From: an uncultured Clostridia bacterium
GTDB lineage: Bacteria; Bacillota; Clostridia; Oscillospirales; Acutalibacteraceae
Assembly (NCBI GenBank): GCA_947625785.1
Contig: CANQPS010000012.1
Location: 28,033 to 92,032, forward strand
Direction of reading: 5' to 3'
DNA: 64,000 nt
A program made the position numbers and the translations under genes. The notes under the pieces are model-generated. The model saw only the letters and a program-made list of their open reading frames with translations, was not told the origin of the DNA and did not search any database. Below are positions 18,401 to 27,234 of this stretch, piece by piece (position 1 is the stretch's first letter; each line of letters opens with the position of its first letter).

Positions 18401-21400
18401 CTAATGATGTTGGCGTAGAATCTGTTAGGTTTTATGACTTGAATGGTAACGAATTTACTGATGTAAAGCAAGATGAACAGAACAGTAATAGTTATTATAT
18501 CATTTTACCCGGTAATGCACAGGTATATCAGACAGGTATCAAGGTTGTCGCTATAGATAAGCTTGGAAATACAAGCACCCAATCACTTGATACATCAAAT
18601 GTTAAAGCAGAAGATGGTAATTTGGAAGCTAATTTGATTTTGATTGAAAAATATGCTCCTGTCTCTATAATAAATATGCCTGCCCCTACTTTTGATTTAA
18701 ACGGTGATAATTGGTTTAATTCAGCGGATCAGAATATTTCGTTAATAGTAACTGATACTCTATTTGGTGCAAATAATAATTCAGGTATACGTGCAATTAG
18801 TGTAACGGTTAACGAAAAGCCAATAGGAACAGCTAAATCAGGTTCATATAAGAAGATCACTGCTGATGGAGAAGATACAGAAGAAAGTAACAAACTAATC
18901 ACAGATTCAGTATCAACACAATCAAAGATTATTGAAGCAGAATATACATTTTCTATTTATGATCTTATAGAAATTGCTGATGCCAATGATGGCAATTATG
19001 AATTTTCTGTTCAAGCAGTGGATAATGCCGGAAATGTTTCGACTGAAAGCGTGACATTCTACAGAGATATTACATCGCCGACTGTTACTGATTTCAGATT
19101 CTCTAATCCATTACAGTCAGAAAATGAAAAAGAAAAAACTGAACCCGGTGAAATGAACGGTATAACCATTGATCAGGATAAGAACATTGTTAAGACTGAT
19201 TACGGTTATTATTTCAAGGAAAGCTTTGATTTGACGGTGTATGCTGAGGACAACAATGCATCCTCCGGTCTTGCTTCAGTAACACTGACGCTTGTGGATT
19301 ATACTGATGGAAATGCGGTACGCAGAGAGTCTGAAACCAAAAACTGTACTTATGATACAGAAGGAAATGTTATTTTCCCGTCATTCACCATCGAATCCGG
19401 ATTCAAAGGTATGATACTTGCAGAGATAACTGATAATACTGGCAATGTTTCCAAGGAACAATCACCCCGTGGTTTTGTAAGCGATAATGAGTGTCCAGAA
19501 ATTGAGATTAGTAAAGTAAATCAGCCACTACAGGGAGTTAGCGGTAATGATAATGAAGACCTGTATACAAATGATGCTGAATTCACTGTTACGATTACTG
19601 ATACAAAATCCGGACTGAAATCAATCAATTTTGAAACTAATTCAGAAACACACAATTATGATTCAGTTAGGGGTAAGTTAGAAGCTGAAGATTTAGATAA
19701 TTATTATACAGATGCTGCGAATCGCAGATATAATATTGTTGAGGGTAGTGATTATCCTGAAATAGGGGAAACCGGTTGGAAAGTTACAAAAACAGATCTT
19801 AATGTTGTAACACAAATTCAGAAAACTTTTAAATATGGTGATATTGTAGATACTGTCAACCAATATCAAGATGGTAATGTTCATTATTTTGATGATAAAA
19901 ATATTGTTCTGACATTTGATGTGTTTGATAACTCAAACAATAACACTACAAAATCTACAACGCCTTTTACCATTGACCGTGCTAACCCTGAAATCAATAA
20001 GATATCGTTGAATTCTTTTGATGGTACAAAAGAAGTTGTATTTACAGATAATAATGAATTTGAGTATAGGTATTTCTACAAAGGTCCTTTCTCTGTTACA
20101 GCACAGGTATCTGATCCTAGTCCATCATCTGGATTGAATAAAATGGATTATAGATTTGTAACCTATAATGCAGACGGCGAAGTTACAAACGATGATGCAT
20201 CAGTTAAAGATATAAAAATCAATTCTGGTAAAACCGAAAATGTACAGATTCCAGATACTTTCACAAAGGGACAAATATTTGTTAAGGCTTATGACAATAC
20301 ATTAGAGAATATTTCCGAAGAAAAAGGAATATATGGTGTTGTTATAGACTATGCAGCTCCAATAATTACCATTTATCAGTTGCCAAGTACAAACGAAAAA
20401 AATAATGCAGTTGATGATGATGGTAATATATTGTATAATGATCCTAAAAAAGTTAGTTTCAGAGTTACTATCGAAGATACTGAATCAGGTATCAAAAATA
20501 TTCATTATTTAAAATCTTCAGAAAAAACCGTTGGTTTGGCCGAGACAGAGACATCAGTAGATGTATCAAACCCTGCTTATATCATAGATTCTACTATAGG
20601 AAATGCTGAAAATGCTTCCGATTGGACCATAGAAGCTATGGACCATAACCTTGTAACCAAAGTATCTCGTGTATTTACTTTCAATGAAGATGACAAGAAT
20701 ATTCAGTTCTCATTTAAGGCAACCGACCAATCAGGAAACACATCAAATGAAGAGACAAGCCAGAGTTTCACAATTGATACTGCAGCTCCTTCTGTTACCG
20801 ATATTTCGTTTTCAATAAAAACTGCTGATAATATTTCAGGAGTTAAACCGGAAGAATTTATAGAGAAGTTAGAATATGGATACTACTTTAAAGAACAAAT
20901 GGTTATTAATGCAAGTTGTGAGGACAGCAGACCGTCTTCAGGGCTTAAGATGATGTCTTTCAGATTCGTGCCTTATAGGGACGGAGAACAAATCGAACAA
21001 TCAGAGTATGCAGAACCGAAAAAATCTGATGTAAACGATTTTGTGGTTTCTAAAAAGGTTGTTAACGGTAAAGCAGCTTGCATAGTGGAAAAGGGCTTTA
21101 AAGGTCAGATTTTCATCACTGCTTATGATTATGCGGCTTTCTATTACGATATAAATACATCAGAAGAAATTACCACCCAAGCTTTTGTCATAGAGGATAA
21201 TGCTCCGGAAATAAAAATTGCCGAACTTCCGGAAACAGCCTTAGTTGATGATCTTGGTAACAAACTGTATACTGGGAAGGTAAGCTTTAAAGTAACTATA
21301 ACTGATACCGAAGCGGGATTGAGAGAAGTTACCTATGTTCATAGATCTGATAATATAAAAGAAATCAATTCTTCCGAAAAGACAATCTCGCAGGTCATAG

Positions 21401-24225
21401 AAAATGTTTCCGAAGATTATAATGTTGGATATACCTTCAGTGATACCGGATGGACCATTGATAAGATGGATAATAACCTTATCACTCAGATTTCACAAAC
21501 ATTTGTATTTGACGAGGATGATAAGAATATCTATATGATCTTTAGAGCAACTGACAGATCAAATAATAAAACAGCCGACAAAAACAGCGAAAAGTTTACT
21601 ATTGATACTGTTAATCCTACAGTTGAAAAGTTTACTTTTGAGCCTGCCTCTGAGGATAACATTTTTGAGGTAACTGACTTCATAGAAGAACTAGAGTATG
21701 GCTATTACTTTAAGAAGTCATTTAATGCGGTGGTTACTGTTGATGATAAGATTCCGTCATCAGGTCTGGATAAAATTGTTTTCCGTCTTGTTGCTTATGA
21801 AAACGGAGAGATGGTTTCTGAACAATCTTATTCTGTGCCTGTTCAGAGCAAAAAAGCAACTTACCTGATTCCCGAAGGTTTTAAAGGTCAGGTTTATGCT
21901 CAGGTATTTGACAGAGCAGTTAATAGGTCTTTTGAAGAAACCCCACAGGCATTTGTTGTTGATGAGATTGTTCCGATTATTACAATAGAGCCTTTACCAG
22001 ATAATAAGAATAAAACCGATATGGACGGCAATAAGCTTTACGCCGAATCAGTACAGTTCAGAGTTACTATTACTGATGATAAATCCGGCTTGAGATCAGT
22101 TTCATATACTAAGAATTCTGAAAAAGACAGTTATAACGATATCGTAACCCAAATTGAGAATGTCACCGGTTATGATGTGGGTGATTCCATTGGAGATGGA
22201 TGGCAAATCACGAAGATGGATAGAAATCTCATAACGGAAGTATCTCAGGTATTCTCATTCACTTCCGATGACAACCATATTATCATGAATTATCGTGCGA
22301 CAGACAGATCCATGAATACCTGTGATGTTAAAAAGAGCGAAAGCTTTACAATTGACACTACGGCACCTGTTATACGAGTTTCATGTCCTGAACCAATAAA
22401 TGGTAAGTACTATAAGGGATCTGTAACATTCAACTTCAACATTACAGAGAGAAACTTTGATTCATCTCTTATGGAGAGAACTATAAAAGATTCCTTTAGA
22501 TCAAACAACGATCTGCAAATATCTTATAGATCTTCAAGTAACACCGAACATACAGCTACAGTCACTTTCCCGGAGGGTGATTATCAGTTTACATATCGTG
22601 GTGAAGACAGAGGTGGTAACAAAGCACAAATTTATTATAATAGTAATGCTGATGCAGTTTCAGTTTTCAGCGATTCCTTTAATGTAGATGCTACAGCCCC
22701 TCAATTTACAACTAACTTCAACGATTTTATAGTAGACGGTAAAGATGAATATTACTTCAATACTGACAAAACTGTTGAGCTAACAGTAATAGAGCATAAT
22801 TTCTACGCTTATGATATGGGAGTAACCCTTCAAAAGAAAGCATCAGGAAGTGGTCACACGAGTGATGGAGACGGATGGTATGAGATCGGAGGCTATTCTG
22901 GAGACTGGAAACAGGATGACTCTAATCCAGATCGTCACACATTATCTATTCCGATTAAAGATGATGCAATTTATCGTGTAATTGTAAAACCAACTGACCG
23001 TGCAGGAAACGATGCTGCTACAATTCAAAGTTCTATTTTTGAAATTGACAAAACAGCACCCCATCTTGCAAGCCGCAATGGTGTGTCTTCAAATACCGAA
23101 GGTTTTGTAGTTTCTCCTTTTATAGATGTATACGATGAAAAACGCGAGGATGATCCTGCACCTTCTCTTAAATTTGATGACAGTAACTTTGATAGATTAG
23201 TTATTATGGCAACGGTATATAAGCCTAATTACATAAACGATAATCAAATTATCAGCATTGATAAAGATGCTGTTTCAAATGAGTTGAGTAAGACAATATA
23301 TGACAAGGACTTTAGTCTTGATAAATATTTTGTTGATGATGGTGTTTATGTTTTCTCATTTGTAGCTTATGATAAAGCTGGTAACTCATGCAAGGAAGTA
23401 AATGATACATATTTCAGAATGGTAAGTACAGATATTCTTGCATACATTGCAAACAGTAATTTGAATGATCGTTCAGGTTATTATTCATTAATGGATGAAA
23501 ATCAAAGAGCGATAAGTAAAAAAGCATCTGATTTTACGGATTTGGATATTAGAATTATTACTAAATCTGAAGATAAGGATAGTTATGATATAATTATTCG
23601 TGATGAAAAAAATCAATATTCTACCAAAGAATACGCTACACTTTCTGATGAAAATATATCAAAAACATCAGTGATAAAAACCATTCATCTTCCAGGAGCT
23701 TATTTCTCCGAAACTTTTAAGGATGACAGTTTAGATACAAGAATGTATCTATCAGTATACTATAAGGATACTCCTTATGATCTGGCAACTATACATATTG
23801 ATAACGAGAAACCATCAGCTACTTTACCTGACTATTTCCATAGCTGGAGCAATGTGATGTTTACAGATAAAGTTGAAGTAACTCTTACCGGTGTTAGTGA
23901 AAAATTGGATATAAGCAAAACAAAAATTTATGAATGCCCAAGGGAAGGTGACCGAGTGGAGATTCAGTTAAATGATGCAAATTATGATGAATCTAGGAAA
24001 ACTCTCACATTCACACTGTCAAAAGGCATACATCATATTGATATTTCACTTGTAGATGAAGCAGGAAACGAATGGAATGTTGATAGAATAAGGTACTTTA
24101 CTGTTGGTAATCTGTGGCTTTATGTTGGCATAGGACATCTTCTTGGAATTACGGCTATTGCGATTACAATAGTCTTGATTAAAAAAAATAAAAGATCAAA
24201 AAGGAATGTAACTCAAGCATCGTAA
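15430..24225 (+). CDS. Giant (2931-residue) Ig-like surface protein of the T7SS locus
   Basis: Signal peptide at residues 1-26 (basic start, hydrophobic core, cleavage after AIA). A YDG-type domain lies near residues 55-125 (YDGNTNANVTITITPED). About 2700 residues of Ig-like beta modules follow, with recurrent DxxSGI/SGL motifs and closing strands of the type FTIDTTAP. Between 19,080 and 22,380 a module of roughly 275 residues occurs four times. A single C-terminal membrane helix (IGHLLGITAIAITIVLI) and a short basic tail anchor it; there is no LPxTG-type motif. Such proteins extend far from the cell as adhesins or scaffolds. It is translationally coupled to the T7SS membrane genes and might serve as an EsaA/YueB-like extracellular conduit, which is inference. 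Confidence 0.85.
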   Translation: MKYRKLRFLSVVCVASLLIPQGAIAAYSAGDGDPDTTSGYTQTEPKPITINDLSISVEEKQYDGNTNANVTITITPEDPDLLNGKDVTVQWTTATFDNKNTGKNKVVTISGLYLDGEDKDEFNLNIDGYLQVSTGVITERVIELIPNEDQPHYTTDNYPKIVPFTYDSNMIIDKGVKEEIQKNSIYIVFNGKYYYSLTNEEVNTEKVLTNNTNYKIQISSNSKLDVLVPDAPELNDAVLTPANGNVNILFYDELGFIANGKVNVKVSAQSKYNESLTYYIQSDENGYKEETLSDTSFSLDTFGDKDYRKVDIKCAVQGKANSGYSLLKYSFDNKSSENLIIDKEEPSEKNDNNLKLAADNKNQQICLSGTVCDEGSGIASISYNWERDKENREGQISDFKKGTKELNINSIPLFTYSELPDEKEVTITITDLAGNIKKFTLSCEDVGVEFAKPVIKSITLKNGEETELDKFLNILSFGIYSKNKDLTLEIKAAPAEFDIEKKNVIVSLLCKNDEGNTVIFNNQTKTAEEEVVLTFTIGDEAVADQLSVMIKNEYGSEEITTLREALKSIHSNGDNPQWGDSTPDTDNSDKWVFDHSKPELKIDLDEAYDNRYYIDSTTEIINITVTDNLSGIRNIHVYNQSTLDYIISDGNGKEVLLSDENGINYTVSSIDENSITIVDTDGNEDKIALQKVDSSPGENVTEYEISTRNKYFITNSENFVLTGIRTKIEGFDLIAKDESDVKHYYPIKSKGMEIDPDEEIVFKDDTTVLFKVPVDNLISGNNNLFVTAEDNAGNTETVVFDVYLVEDTPEGELSLVVPKTAKIDGEEWILEKEILDYIEEQSNFDKPKASVKLSLKNDTNGINYIDVTVNGISVYNKSNTHFSHDLSDDIESNNGILIIELDNNTLSKLINTNDYKNNNVIQLHATIKTSISNSLSQEMDSEVYVDKENPQIGTFKISKTNDSIQDVIHILTFGIFCNNGVKVSTDVTDAANDVGVESVRFYDLNGNEFTDVKQDEQNSNSYYIILPGNAQVYQTGIKVVAIDKLGNTSTQSLDTSNVKAEDGNLEANLILIEKYAPVSIINMPAPTFDLNGDNWFNSADQNISLIVTDTLFGANNNSGIRAISVTVNEKPIGTAKSGSYKKITADGEDTEESNKLITDSVSTQSKIIEAEYTFSIYDLIEIADANDGNYEFSVQAVDNAGNVSTESVTFYRDITSPTVTDFRFSNPLQSENEKEKTEPGEMNGITIDQDKNIVKTDYGYYFKESFDLTVYAEDNNASSGLASVTLTLVDYTDGNAVRRESETKNCTYDTEGNVIFPSFTIESGFKGMILAEITDNTGNVSKEQSPRGFVSDNECPEIEISKVNQPLQGVSGNDNEDLYTNDAEFTVTITDTKSGLKSINFETNSETHNYDSVRGKLEAEDLDNYYTDAANRRYNIVEGSDYPEIGETGWKVTKTDLNVVTQIQKTFKYGDIVDTVNQYQDGNVHYFDDKNIVLTFDVFDNSNNNTTKSTTPFTIDRANPEINKISLNSFDGTKEVVFTDNNEFEYRYFYKGPFSVTAQVSDPSPSSGLNKMDYRFVTYNADGEVTNDDASVKDIKINSGKTENVQIPDTFTKGQIFVKAYDNTLENISEEKGIYGVVIDYAAPIITIYQLPSTNEKNNAVDDDGNILYNDPKKVSFRVTIEDTESGIKNIHYLKSSEKTVGLAETETSVDVSNPAYIIDSTIGNAENASDWTIEAMDHNLVTKVSRVFTFNEDDKNIQFSFKATDQSGNTSNEETSQSFTIDTAAPSVTDISFSIKTADNISGVKPEEFIEKLEYGYYFKEQMVINASCEDSRPSSGLKMMSFRFVPYRDGEQIEQSEYAEPKKSDVNDFVVSKKVVNGKAACIVEKGFKGQIFITAYDYAAFYYDINTSEEITTQAFVIEDNAPEIKIAELPETALVDDLGNKLYTGKVSFKVTITDTEAGLREVTYVHRSDNIKEINSSEKTISQVIENVSEDYNVGYTFSDTGWTIDKMDNNLITQISQTFVFDEDDKNIYMIFRATDRSNNKTADKNSEKFTIDTVNPTVEKFTFEPASEDNIFEVTDFIEELEYGYYFKKSFNAVVTVDDKIPSSGLDKIVFRLVAYENGEMVSEQSYSVPVQSKKATYLIPEGFKGQVYAQVFDRAVNRSFEETPQAFVVDEIVPIITIEPLPDNKNKTDMDGNKLYAESVQFRVTITDDKSGLRSVSYTKNSEKDSYNDIVTQIENVTGYDVGDSIGDGWQITKMDRNLITEVSQVFSFTSDDNHIIMNYRATDRSMNTCDVKKSESFTIDTTAPVIRVSCPEPINGKYYKGSVTFNFNITERNFDSSLMERTIKDSFRSNNDLQISYRSSSNTEHTATVTFPEGDYQFTYRGEDRGGNKAQIYYNSNADAVSVFSDSFNVDATAPQFTTNFNDFIVDGKDEYYFNTDKTVELTVIEHNFYAYDMGVTLQKKASGSGHTSDGDGWYEIGGYSGDWKQDDSNPDRHTLSIPIKDDAIYRVIVKPTDRAGNDAATIQSSIFEIDKTAPHLASRNGVSSNTEGFVVSPFIDVYDEKREDDPAPSLKFDDSNFDRLVIMATVYKPNYINDNQIISIDKDAVSNELSKTIYDKDFSLDKYFVDDGVYVFSFVAYDKAGNSCKEVNDTYFRMVSTDILAYIANSNLNDRSGYYSLMDENQRAISKKASDFTDLDIRIITKSEDKDSYDIIIRDEKNQYSTKEYATLSDENISKTSVIKTIHLPGAYFSETFKDDSLDTRMYLSVYYKDTPYDLATIHIDNEKPSATLPDYFHSWSNVMFTDKVEVTLTGVSEKLDISKTKIYECPREGDRVEIQLNDANYDESRKTLTFTLSKGIHHIDISLVDEAGNEWNVDRIRYFTVGNLWLYVGIGHLLGITAIAITIVLIKKNKRSKRNVTQAS
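19080..22380 (+). repeat. Four divergent tandem repeats of about 820-860 bp inside the surface protein gene
   Basis: A module marked by the block Y-G-Y-Y-F-K, then a PSSGL-type turn and a strand (F/Y)RFVxY, starts near 19,200, 20,065, 20,875 and 21,700. Each is followed by a second block with TDxxSGLR-type motifs, and an NLVT/NLIT segment and a FTID closing strand. The copies have diverged in protein and DNA sequence, so this is old duplication, unlike the amylase repeats. Confidence 0.75.
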
Positions 24226-24430
24226 TTTGAACAATTGTGTTGAGTTTAATGCTATTAATAATGCACTGTTTGATAGAGCAGATAGACATAACCTTAATGT
24301 TTACTCAATCTATATCAATACAGGAAATTATCCTGAACTATGTCTTAATTGTCAAGATATATATAGCGATTTTGTCAACTTTATTGATGAGGGTAACAGC
24401 ACATTTGTTGCAAGTTCTGTTACATACAGG
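24212..24430 (+). pseudogene. Deaminase-toxin-like fragment (YwqJ-type), remnant or orphan module
   Basis: Directly after the surface protein stop, another frame, closed upstream by TAA at 24209, reads NNCVEFNAINNALFDRAD and then ELCLNCQDIYSDFV. The Cys-x-Glu followed by an Asn/Ala-rich helix and a later Cys-x-x-Cys are the zinc-binding and catalytic signature of nucleic-acid deaminase domains found at the tips of polymorphic toxins. There is no ATG or ribosome site and the N-terminal part is missing. The frame runs on to 24571 into low-complexity AT-rich sequence. It is best read as the displaced tip of a former T7SS toxin. The family call rests on a short motif. Confidence 0.45.
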
Positions 24431-24580
24431 TCATTTATACCCGCTAAACATACATTTTATACATCAATTTTTAATTCTAAATTATTCTTTATTATATTGA
24501 GTGCATTAAAAAATTCAAATAGAATAAAAATAAACAATTTAAATATAATAATATATTACAAAATTTGGTAAATTTTTACG

Positions 24581-24609
24581 TTGACATCAATTAGAAATTG
24601 TTGTATTAT
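24581..24609 (+). promoter_or_regulatory. Consensus promoter for the 32-residue peptide gene
   Basis: TTGACA (24581-24586), a 17-base spacer and TATTAT (24604-24609) form a near-perfect housekeeping promoter. It lies about 45 bases before the small peptide start at 24656. It is among the best promoters in the window, consistent with high expression of a short transcript. Confidence 0.8.
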
Positions 24610-24655
24610 AGTGAACATTGATGTTGACGAAAAAATTACTAAAGGTTTGGTGGTT

Positions 24656-24754
24656 ATGAAGTTGAGAAACAAATTAGCGACAACACTTCTTTCATTAACC
24701 GAATATGTACAAAATGAAAACTTTGGTGTAAAACTCAACTTTAAATTTAAATAA
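24656..24754 (+). CDS. 32-residue peptide, candidate exported bacteriocin or signal peptide precursor
   Basis: Reads MKLRNKLATTLLSLTEYVQN, then 12 residues ending KLNFKFK. It has a basic, amphipathic first half and a Phe/Lys-rich tail, and no Cys, so it is not a lanthipeptide or sactipeptide. Ribosome site is weak (GGTGG). It lies between a consensus promoter and a terminator-like hairpin, directly ahead of a dedicated ABC export unit. That is the arrangement of a bacteriocin or pheromone structural gene. No modification enzymes or protease are nearby, so it would act as a linear peptide. A leader peptide regulating the transporter is the main alternative. Confidence 0.55.
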   Translation: MKLRNKLATTLLSLTEYVQNENFGVKLNFKFK

Positions 24755-24773
24755 GAAAATTAAAAAAATACAT

Positions 24774-24801
24774 AAAGGGAAACGCAATTTGTTTCCCTTT
24801 T
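24774..24801 (+). terminator. Leaky terminator/attenuator between peptide gene and transporter genes
   Basis: AAAGGGAAAC (24774-24783), loop GCAATTT, GTTTCCCTTT (24791-24800) form a 10-bp stem followed by TG rather than a T-run. The imperfect tail suggests partial read-through into the transporter genes, giving abundant peptide mRNA and less transporter mRNA. Confidence 0.65.
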
Positions 24802-24821
24802 GTCGGTTTGGAGTTTTATAT

Positions 24822-25910
24822 ATGAAAGATAATCCATCAGAACAGAGTTTTGAATGTAATACATTTGGCAATCAGATACCCGAAACGGACAGTGAATTTA
24901 ACATCAGCCCAAAACAGCGGAGAAAAAAGATTTTTGTGGAAGTTGTTGTAATTGCAATAATCGCAGTTTCCTTTAATGCAGTTTTTATGGCACTGATTGA
25001 AAATAATATTTATAGGATTGAAATTTTTTCTTTAAGTGTTAATGCTGATTTTGTTTTATTTTTGGGTGTTGTCATTTTTATTTTCTTTCTCGTCTTTTGT
25101 ATTAGAAAACAAGATAAGGTTATTTTAAAATCGTTGCTTTTATTTAGTGTTTTCTCTTTAATATGTGCATTATCAGTTTTGATGAATAGTGAAATACTTT
25201 TTATTTTTTATATGACGGTTACCTTTATTTTTGCTGTTATTGCGATTCGGTCTTTTAACGGAATTCTCAAAAGGCTGTTTATTCCGTTTATGTCTGTTTT
25301 GTTTCTTTTGTCTGTTCTTAACGGATATTTGCAATTGTTCGCAGATTATTCCATTGACTTTTCTGCGGATTACTTTTATATCTCATCACGGCAGATAACC
25401 CAAAATAAAGATGATGTCCATCATTATTCTTCGGGATTTTATTCAAGTGATTTTTTTGAAGGAATAGAGTTTGTTTCTGACTTATATATCATAAGTACTT
25501 ATGAACAATTTGAAAGGCTTTTTTTGAGCAATAACGGCAGTTATTTTTGGGAAGCATTAAATGAAAATAAAGATGTTATAGGCAAATCTTTTGCTGATAT
25601 GATAAAAAAAACAGGAAAATATGATGAGGCGTTTTTTTCGGAATATGTTCTTATGCCTGTTTTTAAACTTTCAGGGTATTCAGATATAAGTGTCGAAATT
25701 GATAAAGTTTCTTTTAGGGAAACAAAAAGAATTGTTGAAGGTCTATGTTATATCAATCAAACAAGAGGAACGGAAAGCGACAGTATAGAAACCGTTTGTA
25801 TCTGTCTTATTCAAATGAAAAAAGCGGATATTCAAGACCTTTTATCCCAAATTTCGGGAAAAGGCAATATGCTTTCCGGCGGACAGGTTTCCATAACAAG
25901 TGTATTTTAA
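24822..25910 (+). CDS. Polytopic membrane protein of the peptide-export unit
   Basis: ATG 24822 with TTTGGAG upstream; a longer reading from 24789 would begin inside the hairpin. The protein is 362 residues. A polar cytoplasmic N-terminus of about 35 residues precedes five predicted membrane helices (residues about 37-185). A soluble region of about 175 residues follows, probably outside. It is the first gene after the peptide and its attenuator and is followed by permease genes. The family is not recognised; immunity protein or export accessory are plausible roles. Confidence 0.65.
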   Translation: MKDNPSEQSFECNTFGNQIPETDSEFNISPKQRRKKIFVEVVVIAIIAVSFNAVFMALIENNIYRIEIFSLSVNADFVLFLGVVIFIFFLVFCIRKQDKVILKSLLLFSVFSLICALSVLMNSEILFIFYMTVTFIFAVIAIRSFNGILKRLFIPFMSVLFLLSVLNGYLQLFADYSIDFSADYFYISSRQITQNKDDVHHYSSGFYSSDFFEGIEFVSDLYIISTYEQFERLFLSNNGSYFWEALNENKDVIGKSFADMIKKTGKYDEAFFSEYVLMPVFKLSGYSDISVEIDKVSFRETKRIVEGLCYINQTRGTESDSIETVCICLIQMKKADIQDLLSQISGKGNMLSGGQVSITSVF

Positions 25911-25983
25911 TATTCATATTATAAAAACATTTGGGTGCGAATAGAGAGATACATATTATCCAAACCGCAAAGGAGAATTGTAA

Positions 25984-27234
25984 TTGAAAAAATTATATAT
26001 TTTTATGGCTTTATCTGTGGTTGTATCTATTGTTTTAGGTGTGTCAGTTACCTTTGATATGATAACATTGCAGGAAAGCACAGCGTATTTTAACAATGTT
26101 GAACAAACCAAAAAAGATATAGATGAATTTAACAAATGGGGCATTTATGACTATACTCTCATATCTGCTTACCTCTATAATGTAAACGAAGAAGATAGTT
26201 CCCAATTAGTGGAGAAAGTTGACAAGGCTATTAAAGAAGAAAGCAAAGATTATTTGGGTATGCTTTACAAGCAGTCAGACAACTTATCAATAACCATTGT
26301 TCCAAAGAATTCGGATAAAGAAAGTGAAAGACAGTATAAAGCAAATAATGGAACAGTTGTCGGTTATGAGCAGTGTTTTTCAACAAATACACCTTTGGTT
26401 CTTGAAGATACTTATAAAAATATGAGTATTTATAATGAATTTGATAAAGATATTATGTGCGAAAGCTATACAATTGACCAACAAATTCCTATTTATATTT
26501 CAAGTGCGGTTAAGGAAAAATACAATTTAAATGAGTACGCTGACGGTGTTATAGCTATATATAACAAAGATACAAACAAATTTGATACAATTACATTAAA
26601 TTGTAAGATTATCGGTATAGAGGACAAGCCCTCGTTTTCTATGAATAAATTAAGTATGGATACCCGTTGGGAAATTGCCATACCTTTTATTACAAATGCT
26701 GATGGTACATATCTGATTTCAAATGACAATATTTCAAGAACTTTTGTTTTTCAAGAAGATATGGAGAATTATTCCGAAATAGAAAGAATTATTTCAAAAT
26801 ATGCACTTATTGAAGGATTTGCTGTCGGAGATATAAAAATTATAAATACATATTCCGAACAAATGTCGGAGTGTCCCCGTTATACAGTTGAAATTATTCT
26901 CTCCTATATTATTTTGGCTTTTGCTGTTGTTTTGGCGGTAACATTTTTCTCTGTAATTTATAATAAGCTATGGAATTATACAGAAATAAAAAAGTCACTC
27001 GTAATTATATGTGCTGTTGTGAATATATTGGTTTTTCTTATTTTTACGGTATTTAATTATCGTATTGAAATTTCAAATGAATTCTTTGGAAATTTTGCTA
27101 TCCCAAGTGCAGCATTTGGAGAGCATTTTGTTTTGTGGGGATGTGTAATTTTTGCCGGTGTTACTGTAATATTAACAACGGCTGTTATATGGATACAAAG
27201 ATTGTGCCGAAAAAGGGGTGATACTGTAAATTGA
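25984..27234 (+). CDS. FtsX/MacB-like permease subunit 1
   Basis: Starts at TTG 25984 with AAAGGAG upstream. The protein is 416 residues, with one N-terminal membrane helix, an external domain of about 270 residues and three C-terminal helices (near residues 305-330, 340-360 and 380-405). This is the FtsX/MacB permease topology used by ABC systems that move peptides out or flip lipids. It overlaps the next gene by 4 bases. The ATPase is the last gene of the cluster. Confidence 0.75.
   Translation: MKKLYIFMALSVVVSIVLGVSVTFDMITLQESTAYFNNVEQTKKDIDEFNKWGIYDYTLISAYLYNVNEEDSSQLVEKVDKAIKEESKDYLGMLYKQSDNLSITIVPKNSDKESERQYKANNGTVVGYEQCFSTNTPLVLEDTYKNMSIYNEFDKDIMCESYTIDQQIPIYISSAVKEKYNLNEYADGVIAIYNKDTNKFDTITLNCKIIGIEDKPSFSMNKLSMDTRWEIAIPFITNADGTYLISNDNISRTFVFQEDMENYSEIERIISKYALIEGFAVGDIKIINTYSEQMSECPRYTVEIILSYIILAFAVVLAVTFFSVIYNKLWNYTEIKKSLVIICAVVNILVFLIFTVFNYRIEISNEFFGNFAIPSAAFGEHFVLWGCVIFAGVTVILTTAVIWIQRLCRKRGDTVN

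Noticed and set aside
15430..24225. Phage tail fibre as identity for the 2931-residue protein
   Set aside because: It has a signal peptide and a C-terminal membrane anchor, and no phage genes are nearby.
24227..24571. Intact 114-residue gene starting at TTG
   Set aside because: No ribosome site, no ATG, and the last 40 residues are low-complexity AT-rich. Reported as a deaminase-like fragment instead.
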